From: Hypomesus transpacificus
Taxonomy: Eukaryota > Chordata > Actinopteri > Osmeriformes > Osmeridae
Reading direction: 5' to 3'
NCBI RefSeq assembly: GCF_021917145.1
Contig: NW_025813796.1
Coordinates: 1,779,411-1,843,410 of the forward strand
Length of the DNA stretch: 64,000 nt
Below are positions 24,655 to 36,832 of this stretch, in pieces (position 1 is the first letter of the stretch; each line of letters starts with the position of its first letter). A program made the position numbers and the translations under genes. Below the pieces are notes generated by a model. That model searched no databases. It worked only from the letters and a program-made list of their open reading frames with translations, and was not told where the DNA came from.

Positions 24655-26940
24655 TCAGAGGTTGCCCCACCACTTGCGAACATGAACGTCTTGACCATGG
24701 CCCGTCTCCAGGTGGCGATTGCTGCATTCTTCCCATCGTTTGACCCAACCCTCCTCCACAAGGACGAACTTCCACTCCACGTGGCTGTCCGCAGGCAGGC
24801 TGACTGAGTTGGCCCAGAACCCATCCTTGGCCCTCTCCAGCGGAACATAGCTCTTCCAGCTCCCTAGCTCCTTCTGGTCACCCGTCACGGCCAGGACTTG
24901 GCAGGGGGATGTGGTGAGGTAGTGCACACTGAAGCGCACGTGGATCGTTTGGGGGAGGGGCTGAACGACCAGAACCTTCTTATTCCCCTCGTCTCCATCA
25001 GTTAAACCCGGGTCATTCGTATCCACTGGCATATTATCGGTGTCCTGTTCATCTCCTTGACGGCATTTCCTCGCAGCGAGGGCTGCCAAGGATGAGTTGG
25101 TCCTTAAAGGGACCATCCTCACGGTCTCCTCTGTGATGTCGACAGTCATCCATTCATTGTTATCCATTGTGGCCTCCATGATGTTGATCTCAGTCTTGTC
25201 ATAACATACCTCTTCCTCTGTATCCAAGCTCTTAACCGTCTCTTTCTCAAACACCACTAGGGGATTTCTCCCCCTTGTTGGTTCCATCAATTGATCAACC
25301 ATACTGGTAACTGTAACTCGAGCCTCTGTCAGCTCACTCTCTGCATTGTTAAAACCGGTCACTCTAGGCTCAAATATCTGCTCACCCATTTCATCAATAA
25401 GACAGTTATGAGCCTCCGTTGGCGCACTCAACTGAACAAGACGATTTCTATCACTTTCTTCCAAGAGCTGGTTCAGCTGATCGATCACATTGACATGAAC
25501 ACCGTCCTGGTTGGAATCTTCTTCCAGACTTTCATGTGGCTTGTCCTTCAGTCGTGGTTGGTCAACCAGTGGTTCTTGGGGGCCAATCACCACCTCAGGC
25601 CAATCAATGTGTTGACTTATTGAGTCGTTGACACACTCAGGCAGGTACCCATCTGACACTTCACGTTGCTTAACATTTTCCACACATAAATGCATAAGCT
25701 GGTCTCTGTTGACATGTGGAATATGGGGACTACCATCCTTCACAATGGCATCAGTCTTCCAGGCCTTCTCCTTTGTCGTCAACTCATGACTGGAGATCTC
25801 CACTTCCTGCTTCACATACACCTGGCCATGTAGAAGTCCTTCGAGATCACCGTGTCCATTCTCCAGCTCTGGGAGATGATCAGCGTGTTCTGGTCCTTCC
25901 TCTGGCTCTCCTTTGTCTAAAGCATGGGGATGGTGTATTCCTGGCTCCTCTGTGTCAGTACTTTCACAATGCCAACACAGGCTAAACTCCTTCAGACTGT
26001 GCCGAGATTGACACTGCACTTCCATCCTGGATAGATGTCCAGTTTCATTGGTCTTGCCACTTAAGGAACAGTCACTGGCTGGCTCCTGTTGGTCTGAGCT
26101 ATGGATAGCCTGGTTAGGTCTAGGACACTTCTCTGGTGGTTTGGTGTTGTGTTCAGGTAAAAAGCCAGGATCGTTCTCTTCAAGGGGCAGCCAATCAGCA
26201 TCATCATCTTCAGAGGCTTCACTACTCCTATTGGTCTCCATAAGATTGCTTTCACTTTTGCTACACATCATCTCTGGCAGCCCCTCATCACTGGGCTCTG
26301 GAACAGAATGATGAAAATAGGGACGCGCATTAACAGGGTTACTGGATGCATTACAACGCTCAACCCCATTTCAAATGTTTTCCGATTTGTCAGGATGGAG
26401 ATTTATTTTTGCCTACAGCTTGTGGTTGCACGTATTGGCTTAGCCTTATTCATTACAAAAATACTGGAACGTGTAGTTTCAGTCACGGGCAACGACAAGC
26501 ATAACATTGATATACTTAAAGCACGTGTGCATGTTTGAACGCCTACATCGCAACAGTTTTCCTCTCCACGCAGAACACATCAACCCAAGTACAAAATCTG
26601 CTGCTGTCATTGAAATATCAATTTTAAAATAGTATAAACTGCATAAGGCTAAGAACTAAATTGCATCTTTACCTGTTGACTCCACACTCGACTCGGTTTC
26701 CTCTTCTATCGGTGTTATCCCTTCTGGGCTTACTGCGTCTTTCTCAGTTACAAGCACGATGCTACCAGCCTTCCTTCTTCTACTGCTTACGGTTCTGTAT
26801 ATGATGAATACAGCCCATAAGGACAACATGGCAAAAACAGTCAAAGCCGCTGCCGGAGCATACCTTCCAATCATAGAAAACAATGAAGTCAAATCACTGC
26901 GTCCTTCAAGAGCCACCGTTTTACTCTTCTTGATAGCCAT
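24655..26940 (-). CDS. stbd1: Starch-binding domain-containing protein 1 (glycogen receptor, CBM20)
   Basis: Complete two-exon gene: exon 1 at 26940-26673, exon 2 at 26297-24655, phase-1 junction (ACA G|GTAAAG, TTCCAG|AG), 636 residues. STBD1 binds glycogen and tethers it to membranes for delivery to lysosomes (glycophagy). Residues about 27-48 form the single hydrophobic anchor (AAALTVFAMLSLWAVFII), followed by a basic SSRRRK. Residues about 90-535 are a long acidic, low-complexity linker. An Atg8-interacting motif, EWMTV with W at residue 472, sits where human STBD1 has its WEMV motif. The last 98 residues are the CBM20 starch-binding domain, with TGDQKELGSW, KDGFWA, VEWKFVLV and RWEECSNR; the conserved tryptophans are present. 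Human STBD1 is 358 residues, so the linker here is much longer. The two-exon layout matches the family. The gene is head-to-head with scarb2. Confidence 0.95.
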
Positions 26941-27587
26941 TGTGGTTTTCAGCGATCAACACACCCGGTGTCTAAATTGAAGCAAATCTGGTGACCAATG
27001 TGCGGCTATTTCTCCTCTGCCTCGTGCACGTTGGAATGTGACCCCTTGTTGCGGCACAGCTCTGCATCAGGTGAGCAATCTGCCAATTAAATTCGCTGCC
27101 TTGATCTCTGATTCAATCAAGACCTCTTGGATCTGAAAAGTACAGAAAACAATAGCGTTGCCACATTTCGATTTCAGGCAGGTATATCAGGAGAAATTCA
27201 TAATGCAAATTATCTGGATCATGGACAATAACCTTTACTTTACAGTATGAGGGCCATCCAATACATGCTATTTTGTGATTTATGTTAACAAATGTGATTT
27301 ATATATATTACATTTGTATTTTCACTTCAATTTTTTGATATTCTCAACGGAAAATATGACATTTGATGTGGTTTCCAATTTGGTTTCCAGTTGAAACAAA
27401 TTATATTGTGAAACAAATGCAATATTGATTGTTACAAAATGTGCAAATACTTCCATCTAGTGGAAAAGTTGATAGTAGAGGGAACGCAATGTGTTTCACT
27501 CAATATTCTATCATTTTTACCTACTGACTTCCTCGCCAACTGACTGTTCTAAACACAATAAATTAATACATGCTAGTGGTTGTGTTA

Positions 27588-27593
27588 CACGTG
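27588..27593. promoter_or_regulatory. E-box CACGTG
   Basis: CACGTG within TTACACGTGAAA, about 450 bases upstream of the scarb2 start codon. A palindromic bHLH site; use is not shown. Confidence 0.4.
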
Positions 27594-27690
27594 AAAACAA
27601 AAACTGATCTTAGCTTTGTAATAGTAGGCTATTTTAAGGAAAAAGCATGATATCGTGACCATGTAAACAAGTTGCATAGGTGATGTATTT

Positions 27691-27700
27691 GTCACGTGAG
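27691..27700. promoter_or_regulatory. CLEAR-like element (TFEB/TFE3 site)
   Basis: GTCACGTGAG matches the CLEAR consensus GTCACGTGAC at nine of ten positions and lies 341 bases upstream of the scarb2 start codon. CLEAR sites bound by TFEB drive lysosomal genes, and human SCARB2 is a known lysosomal-network gene. The site lies between scarb2 and stbd1 and could serve both. Confidence 0.6.
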
Positions 27701-28040
27701 GGAAAGATGGTGGGTTGTCGTCGGCTAAATGCGTCTTAGCACTTTTTTTTTTTTACTTCTTCGCTTACGCTGATGATCCTATCATAGCCTACTCCTACTT
27801 GGTGGTTTATGGAACATGTTCTGCGCAAGACTGTACCTTAGATAGTTTAGGAAAAAGCACATTATAATCTGTATAAAGACTGATCCGAAAAGAGTCACTG
27901 TTGTAATTAGACAGAATTAGGGGCGGTTTTAGTCTTCTCGTTTATGGAAACAATCTTGCATTCTTGTCAAAACTAAACTAAAGCGTCATCTCGGTGACAA
28001 TACAAGCACCCAAGCTAAAGGGCAACACAACTTCTCAGCC

Positions 28041-31000
28041 ATGTCAATGAAATTTTGCTGCATTTACAGTATCGGATTCATTTCCATTCTACTTTTAATA
28101 ACAGGAATTTCTTTAGTATTGGCAGAGGTATTCCAAAATGTATTGTACTCGAGAATCGAAAAGGTAAGAGTACAGTAAGCTAATGCTATCCAATGCTATC
28201 CTTAGCACTAAGCTGTAGTTGACAGCTTTTCAGTGAAGCTAAATGTTCATAAAAATTAGCTTTTCACGGTCGCTATCTACAACCCACTGTTTTAAATGAG
28301 TAAGTAGGTAGCTAATGTCTAGCATGTCTTGTAGCCATGAACTAGTCTTTTTGGTTGTACACATACATGTATGGTTTTAACTGGTGTTAATATTTGATTT
28401 GGTCACATCTGGTATGGTTTAGGCGTTAAATCTAGCATGATTGAATACTTTTTCATGCAATCGAGTGCCATCGTTGCTTGGAACCAACCAAAACAAGTGT
28501 TCCAAGTGCCAGTATTGTATGGCTATTAATCAGGATCAAATGCCAGATATGACATTGTTTTATCTGCGTATTGGCTTGCGTATTGTCTTGTATTGAATGT
28601 GAGCCAGATGTAGTTGCTAGCTCGTTTATATGGACTGACGTACTGCACGCGGATCCCCAGGAAATCGTGCTGAGAAATGGAACTGAGGCGTTCGAGGCGT
28701 GGGAGAACCCCCCTCCTCCCGTCTACATGCAGTTCTACTTCTTTAATTTGACCAATCCCTTAGAGGTGCTTGATGGAGACAGGCCTGCTGTGGTTGAGAT
28801 AGGACCCTACACATACAGGTGAGATGAGAAGTATCATCTAAACTCTAATTGTCCTCCGTACAGTGCACCCTTCCTTGACTCTCATTCACTTGCACTTCAT
28901 GTTCAATTCACGGCCTCCTTGTTGATATAACAGGTACATATGGAATCGCCTTACAAAAGGCAAGATGGAATATTATATTTTATTCAGTCTCTCGGTTGAT
29001 CCATGCACGTTTACTTGTATTCAGGGGGAAGTGACTGTGGGAACAGGGTTTGAACAACAACATTTGCAGGGATATGGAAGGGAACCAAGACTAACTGTGG
29101 ATTTGTAGGGGATGACAAGCACTTTTATTGTGCAACTGTTTCGTTGCAGCAGTCATGTGATTCCTCCCTTTCACACTTTCACCCGTTATTTGCGGCCCCA
29201 TTGTACCGTAGTCTTAAAAGACTTTATTGAGTATCTTTTATATCAATAACTACACCATTATATGAACAGCATGGAAGGTTTTCCTAGACGCCACTGGTTC
29301 TTATGCACTGCATTTGTTTACTAGGTCAATGACATTTAAAAAACTTTATAGTTCTGGTTTTATGTTCATTTCTCGTCTGCCTCACCAGCACATTACCCAA
29401 GTATGCTATATCAGCATCTTTTTCATAACCAACAATCCTAACTATCGTTAACTCACACAGGGAGTATCGGCCCATGGAGGACATTGCCTTTATGGAGAAC
29501 GGGACCAAAGTGTCGGCTGTGAATACAAAGACCTACATATTTGAGGCCAACATGTCCATAGGCCTAGAAAGTGACTTAATGAGGACAGTGAACATCCCAG
29601 CGTTGGTAGGTTTGCAGGATCACTCTTGCGTATGTGTAAAGTAAAACCATGCATCTCTTTTCAAGTCGAATACCCTAGTATATATGGCAGATACTGTGAC
29701 ATGATGGTTACATGGAGGATCTGCCTAATGCACTCAATGCTTTTCTGCGGGAATTTCAAGCAGCCTGTTTTACATTTACATTTACATTTAGTCATTTAGC
29801 AGACGCTCTTATCCAGAGCGACTTACAATAGGTACAGGGACATTCCCCCCGAGGCAAGTAGGGTGAAGTGCCTTGCCCAAGGACACAACGTCATTTGGCA
29901 CGGCGGGGAATCGATCCAACAACCTTCTGATTACCAGCCCGACTCCCTCACCGCTCAGCCATCTGACTCCCCGTTTTGTTATGTGTGTGTTCCTAGACTG
30001 TCATGGAGAAATTCAAGGATCATTCGATCATAGCCAATATCATCATGGCGTACATGAAGTCCAATGATATTGGACTGTTCAGCACGCACACTGTCGGAGA
30101 GCTGCTGTGGGGCTATGAAGATGGATTGCTCAAGACTCTCAAATTGTTCCAGCCTGATTTAGATGATGTGTTTGGCCTCTTCTATAAGGTGTGCTTTGAA
30201 CTTCTATTGGCGCTTTATACAAGACTCACAATATCAACAAACTGCTCCTGAATCAGTGCCTTGTCTTTGATGACATATTATGCAGCTATAACTTCGGTGT
30301 TGATACTTTTCTACCCATTTTTAACAGAGGCATGGTTTTGAAGTGTGTGTTTTTCTTTTTTTTCTCCTCGCTCAGACGAACGCGACCAATGACGGGGAGT
30401 ATGTTTTCCTGACTGGCCAACAGGGCTACAGGGACTTTGCCAAGGTGGAGCAGTGGAAAGGTCAAAGGTAAAGTCTCCGAAAAGTTCAAGCTCCAGAGAA
30501 TATAATAACTAATGAGGGGCAGTCTCATCAATAGCAAACAATCTTGTTGTAACACTAGGCACCCTGTTACGCCATAGCATGTACTCTAAATTGCAGAATG
30601 AGGGTCACTTCAGAAAGTATTTCATTGGATGGACGAAGAAGTTTCTAGACTGAGTGAAGATGGGGTGGAGTTGACGTGTGCCGTTGTTGATCTCCTTCCC
30701 TGGGCAGCTCTCTGCCGTGGTGGTCCACGGACGAGTGCAACATGATCAACGGCACCAACGGTGCCTCCTTCCATCCTGTCATCACCAAGAACGAGACGCT
30801 CTACATGTTCTCGTCGGACCTCTGCAGGTGGGAGCCCAGGCGCCGCATCACAACCCCCTTACACCACCGACAACCCAGCACTCTGTAACACGGTTACCCA
30901 ACGCACGTTGTGGGACACCACTTCTGAGAGGATTCTGCCACCTCCCCAAAGGCAGTTGAATTTAGAGTTACTAAAAGTGTGCGACCCCTGGTCTGGTTTA

Positions 31001-34000
31001 TTTCACTCCATCTTTCGACGTGAACATCTACAGAGTTCATGCCTCATGCCACTGGGATTTCTAGTGTTCCGTTTGCCCAAATGAAATGTGTCCAGGCCTG
31101 CAATTTGGATTAAGGACACGGCCAGTCTGGCATTATCCTGTGGAATGAGGTCAATACTTAAGATAAGCTTTTAGTTTACTGGAACCCAGCTTGGGATGCT
31201 TTTCAGGCTGTTTATTGTTGTGTGTAAGACCCGTTGCTAACTCAGGGAATAAACATGGCGAGAAGGTCAAAACTGTGTAAAGTCGATGAGGATTGTGGAT
31301 GGGCCTCAAGCACTAGCTGCGTGGCCTGAGAGCTAGCGGCTAGTAGCTAAGGTAAACTCGACCCTCCATATTAGGGAACACTTGTTTGGATTCTACAAAG
31401 ATGTGTGTGTGTGTGTTGGACCGCGTTTCCCTTCGTCAGGTCCCTGTTTGCCACGTTCGAGGAGGAGGTGAGCGTGAGGGGCCTCCCCGGCTACCGGTTC
31501 GTGCCACCCAGCCGGGTGTTTGCCAGCCCGACGGTGAACCCCGACAACGCAGGCTTCTGTGTGCCCCCGGGGAATTGTCTGTCCTCGGGTCTGCTCAACG
31601 TCAGCGTCTGCAAGCAGGGTGAGCCACGGCTTCTGGAGCCTGCGTTTACGCTCTCGATCGGACTATTTAAAAATTCCTGAAATAAATCCTTGGTGGAAGT
31701 ACGAAGCATGATGCTGTTGGATGTGAGGTGACTGTGATGTGGTCTCATCTCACCCCTAGGGGCACCAATTATCATGTCGTCGCCACATTTCTACCAGGCA
31801 GATGAGAAGTACATCAACGGCGTCTTTGGGATGTATCCTAACAAGGAGCGGCACCAGACCACTATCGACGTGAACCCAGTAAGTGCCACTCTGAACATGA
31901 ACCGGTAGTACCCTCGTGTTACCACTAGAGGGGGGGAACGACCAAAAAATTCCCACAGTTCAACATTTCCTTAGCCTCAGCCCATTGGCTTGAGGTGATG
32001 GAAGGCGGTTGCAAATTGTGAGAGGTGATTTTTAACACTAATAACATGAATATCTATATTTTTATATCTATATCTTTTTTTCTCTCTCGTTGTTGGGAGT
32101 ATGGGCTTTTGTTAGATGCTGTCAGCTAATGTGTAATAATGGGATTTGATACAAGTGCCTTTGAATCATAATCATTAGTTAAAGGGTCTTAATATATACG
32201 AAATGACGATATATCAAATGGAAACATCAATGAGGTATCTAAATGTTCCAGTAATCGCTCTTTCCTTGTAACAAGGTGAGAAACCCTCACGCTGCTGTGG
32301 AGCATGTTGGCGTTGCCCTCTGATAAACCCAGTTTTATAGCACTATTGTTGATGGTGGCAAGGGAGATGGCTTGGACACGCAGGGTGCAGACATAATAAA
32401 GATGAACTGATTCTTTTTATTTCTTTATATATAATATACAATGTCTACCTGACCCGGGTTTGAAGTCAGACTCACCTCATGGAGAAGGTGCATTTATCTT
32501 GTGTGTGAAAGTGAGAACACTTTTGCTGCTGGTTCAAAGCCCATAAGGACCTGAGGTATCTTACTGTGAGAGTCCAAGGCAGGAAGAGTTTGATATTGCT
32601 CCGAGCGCATCATTCATTTATTGACTGATCAGGTTGACTGTAACTCGCATCACAAGGATGTTTAAGGACTCCATTGAACTTCACTGGATGTATTTAAAGC
32701 TAATCGTTCTAATGACAATGGGAATGAGACATTTGTGTTTTAAAAGGTGTGGTGGTGTGTCCTCCCAGCTCACAGGTGTGATTCTACAGGCGGCCAAACG
32801 ACTCCAGGTCAACGTCTTCGTTGAGAAAATCAGCACGTTCAGGTAAACACCCACTCGCCGAGTGTCGGGGGAAACAGCCCAAGTCTTCCTTGTAGCCAAT
32901 CCCACTGTCCAACATAAGCAAGGTATCTGTTACACAGACAATGAGTCTGGGGAAAGACAAGGGACTCAAATGAACTTGTTGACGTGAACTTTGTAAGACG
33001 TGAAATGAGCAATTTAGAATTGGGAAAGGCATTGGGAAAGTTTTTTTTATGACTTCACAGGAAGTGAAACCCAGCCATTTTGGCCTCTGAACTCTAACAT
33101 TTCAGAGAGGTGATGAATCCTCTCAGTTTCTCTGATCTCTGCTTTTTCCAGAGAGATGGGGGCAGGGTCACATGTTTGGTGGTTTAGACCTGTTACGGTT
33201 ACCATACGGTTGGTTGTCTCTTGTTGACCTGGATTGGTTGGAATCCTGTTTTTATTCCTTGAGGTCAGCTTTGACCAGAGAATGCTCCGTTGACCCCGAG
33301 TGCCGATCTCCAAAATAGACCAAGGAGCGTCTGCTTCTCTGTGACCGTCTCTAGCATTCCTCTAACAGAAGGTTCCCTCAGACGTGACATTTTGCTGACG
33401 TGTCATGAGTAGTATGGTAGATCAATCATGCCATCATCACTGAACTTTGGACGGTCAAAGCTCAGAGATGGCCAGGATTTAAACAAAACAATTGAGAGAA
33501 CTACAGATCAAATAAGAGAGAGAGAGATTGAGGGTCTAAGAAAGAGGATGAGAAAGTAAGAACAAAAGCACAATTATAATTGTATCATGATAGTGTGAAG
33601 GCATTGTAGTCTTTGTTTCAGCTGGGTTCTTTCTATATCCCTGTTTAAAAGCAACGTGACAGACACTATTTGAATTGCAAAACAAAACAAAAAAACGCCA
33701 CTTCTGAAGTGTAGTCCAAAGTCGTTTGATATTTTACTTGGGCTTTATTGCTATTTTTCTATTAGCCATTTTGTTGGAGGTGAGTGATGGCAGGGTCAGC
33801 TGACTGCATGTATCATAGACAGAACATCTACAACTCAACAAGGATACGTTGGATATAAGTTTATAAAGACATTGCCTTGTAAACAAATATAAAAGTGTCC
33901 TTGTTTCGATAAAGTGATCCGTTTTTTTACATTATTTTTCATCAAATGTGTTCTGTGATTAGTCAGTACTATGGTGTTACAGGTAAAACATGTCTGTTGT

Positions 34001-34740
34001 GAAAGTCCCTTACCCAGTTTTTGTGTCCCATCGTAATGTTGATACTTCTTTTCATTATAGCCAAACCGGAAACGTCAGAACGGTGGTGTTTCCTGTGCTG
34101 TTCCTCAATGAGGTAATAACCTCAATACCCATGCCTGTATAGAAAACGGTTTAACTTGGAATAAAACCAAAACATTCAACGGGGTGTGTAGGTATTCCAC
34201 AGCGAAAAAATGTCTCCCTAGCTCTTCTGTAGAACCTCAACACGATTTCCTTCAACTCCCCCTGCAGAGTGTTGTCATCGACGAGGAGTCCGCTAAAAAG
34301 GTGCAGGCGGTGGTCACTCTGGGCAACGTGGTGGTCAACGTTCCCTTTATGCTGATTGGCTTGGGGATCCTCCTCGGGGCCATTTTCATGGTGCTGATGT
34401 GTCGTCAGCAAGTCCCCAAGGTGAGAGGTCGTCGCCGTAGGTAACTCTGCCATAAAGCGGTATGAAGGCTTGTGAGGTGTTCTGTTGTTCTAATGAGGTT
34501 CCACCAGCACCCAAGCCCTTCATAATTACATTTCATTATATTTTCATATATATATATATATATATTAGCTATAGGTATATATACATTACATTCATCTCCA
34601 AAATAACACATAGCAAATATACAGTTTTGCATGATTTGAAGACCAAAATGGGATTTGGCTGTTGACCTGTTTTAATTATTTCTCTTGTCCTTCTCCAGAG
34701 CACCCCTGCTGAGCGCCAGCCACTGCTTGGTTCATCATAG
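28041..34740 (+). CDS. scarb2: Lysosome membrane protein 2 (LIMP-2), CD36 family
   Basis: Complete 12-exon gene, 482 residues. Exons: 28041-28163, 28661-28818, 29461-29605, 29997-30188, 30376-30467, 30708-30827, 31440-31618, 31760-31878, 32769-32842, 34061-34112, 34268-34420, 34699-34740; every junction is GT/AG with matching phase. LIMP-2 carries beta-glucocerebrosidase from the ER to lysosomes. Residues about 7-29 are the first membrane segment, and exon 11 encodes the second (VPFMLIGLGILLGAIFMVLM). The large luminal CD36 domain between them has eight N-glycosylation sequons and four conserved disulphide cysteines (SDLC, GFC, GNC, SVC). His151 aligns with human His150, the pH sensor of the enzyme-binding helix. 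The cytosolic tail ends ERQPLLGSS, a dileucine lysosomal sorting signal like human ERAPLI. A SINE abuts exon 4. Human LIMP-2 is 478 residues. Confidence 0.96.
29771..29973 (-). mobile_element. tRNA-derived SINE, copy 3, against scarb2 exon 4 acceptor
   Basis: Minus-oriented full-length copy: TTTACATTTACATTTAGTCATTTAGCAGACGCTC tail first (in short repeats), tRNA-like head complement last (CACCGCTCAGCCATCTGAC). It lies in scarb2 intron 3 and ends only about 23 bases before exon 4 starts at 29997. Flanks show a short possible duplication around GTTTT. Confidence 0.92.
34548..34566. repeat. (TA)n microsatellite
   Basis: About nine TA dinucleotides in scarb2 intron 11. Confidence 0.85.
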
Positions 34741-35210
34741 CTCCACAAGCCGTGTAGTCATGGCGGAACACGTCCGATTTCTGCTATAACCTGCCACAAA
34801 CTTTGGAATCACTACATGATATACAGTATTATAAGTAGGTGACTGAAAGGTCAACCTCCTGTTCTAGGTGTATATACTCTTATGTTATCAATAACGCTTT
34901 AACATTTTCATGTAGTATATCTGATGGCTTAGTTCAAATGCCAATTTGATTTGAAACCAATTGCAAGGCAACAGTTCAGAAATGTTTACAGGAGCCAGGC
35001 CGTTTACGAGACCTGTGTTTTGACATGAATAGTGTCCCCCCCCATCATGTCTATCAGCATACAGGAGGACAAACGATTCCAAATCAACAGTACAAATCTT
35101 CAAGTAAGAAATGCTCAAACTGAAACCAAGTTTACCCAAAAACCCGATCTAATGGTGAAGATTTAGGGAAGAGGTTAAGAGATTATCGATACGATACTGT
35201 GTGTGAGGAA

Positions 35211-35241
<31 letters not shown>

Positions 35242-36782
35242 AGATGTTGGAAACGATGATGCGTGTGAAGATATGTGGGGGAGTTTATTTTCCGTATGAT
35301 CTCATAGACTGCAGAGTATAGGCCAGCTAGCAGGATCAGGTCTGACTGTCAGAGATCGCTAATGAAATGACACTGTACTGTATAATATGATGCAGTCAGC
35401 AAGATCTGGAAATGTGCCGAAATAAGTTCCCCTTTGTTCCACTGTGGCCCAGTGTACTTGTTACACAACCACCGTAATGTCACTTTTTAATATTTCTATA
35501 CTACTGTTAGCAGGCTCAGCAGCCTGATGATGGAACATTGTTAAATAGATTTTATTGCCACTCTGAGTTGTATATGCAATTCCAAGTGAACATCCATATC
35601 GGTGTGTTCTGATTCGTTTGGTCATTTGGTTTAGTTACCCACTGAACGAGCTAACCACTTATGAATTACGGGAATGATAGGCATACATGTTTCCTGAGAA
35701 CTTTCGAATGAATGCATTCAGATCGCTGATGTCATGACGAGTGTGAGGCCAACCAAATGGTTGATGGTTGAACACATTGAAGAAGCTATCCTCTAATGTA
35801 CTGATATGTATGAGTCCTCTGCACTGAACAAAAATTGACCCTGATTGAACACTTTACCTCCAAGGAAGGATGTGGTCAGTTTTGTAGTGTGTAAATTGAA
35901 AAATATACCTATAAGGGAAACTAGGTACATGTGAGGGCTGTCCCATCTAACTTCTGAGAACCAGTTGCTTCAACTAGATTGTTCAAAAATATTGATCTTT
36001 TACTTGGAGAACATTTCAAATGTATGTACCTCCAAAAATATTTTAACCGTATTTTAAACTGGCAGGTTTTCTATTTGTAAAAACACAACAGTGGCCGTAA
36101 TTAAAATGTGAACATTTGTCACTACACTACAGCAATTAGAATTTGGGTGCTTCTTTCTACCTGTTGATAGTTCATTACTGTTTTGGGTTTTAATGTTATT
36201 GCTCCATTCAGTATCCCATGTTTGTTTTAAGAAAATAATCTTTATTGTCTTAAATGCTTCAGGATATGTATTTATCTAGCATGTCGTAATTCTGCTCTGT
36301 TAAAAGAACCGTACTTGCACTTTTTCTACAAACATAAAAAAGCATCTGCACAAGTTTTACAATATTTACAAACTCTCCAGCATGTAACATATTTACAAAT
36401 AAATACAGGCTCGATTGCCGCACATTTTACAAACGACATATCAATAAACTCAATGTACTTCAAATTGTTTCTGTTATGTCTGTATTTCCTTAATCAAACA
36501 TTGTAGATCACACAGATAAAGTAACATCCAGTGGTTTAGTGCTGTTACTGATAAGAAACGTGGATATTGATCTTTGGTACATGCAGTACAGGGACAACAG
36601 CTTGTTTGCTTGAGACAATGCTGTACCTGGTACAAAACTGGGATCAGTAAATGTGAGAGGAATGGCTAACCAGACAGTTCAGAAAGCAGCATTTTTCCTG
36701 TTTCGTTTTTGGACATCGATTCCTCTGCTCATGCATAATCAGTAATTGTTCTCCAGTTTTCCATTATTCGGTTGAAATGATA
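34741..36782. other. scarb2 3' UTR and convergent interval to leap2
   Basis: No coding exon seen. The scarb2 3' UTR must begin here. An AATAAA at 36398-36403 is a candidate signal, but the true site is unclear. A GT microsatellite occupies about 35210-35238. scarb2 and leap2 transcripts converge on this stretch. Confidence 0.5.
35210..35238. repeat. (GT)n microsatellite
   Basis: Perfect GT dinucleotides downstream of scarb2. Confidence 0.9.
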
Positions 36783-36788
36783 TTTATT
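36783..36788 (-). terminator. leap2 polyadenylation signal
   Basis: Minus-strand AATAAA (plus-strand TTTATT) 45 bases beyond the leap2 stop codon, a normal distance for a short 3' UTR. Confidence 0.65.
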
Positions 36789-36832
36789 CCATACTGGGTG
36801 ATTAGCCTTGAGATTCCCTTGCTTGCAGATGT

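Larger units (their letters stand above)
26941..28040. promoter_or_regulatory. divergent promoter interval stbd1 / scarb2
   Basis: The 1.1 kb between the two opposed start codons must hold the 5' ends of both genes. It is AT-rich, with two CACGTG E-boxes (27588-27593 and 27693-27698), the second inside a CLEAR-like decamer. No clear TATA box was seen for either gene. Confidence 0.6.
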
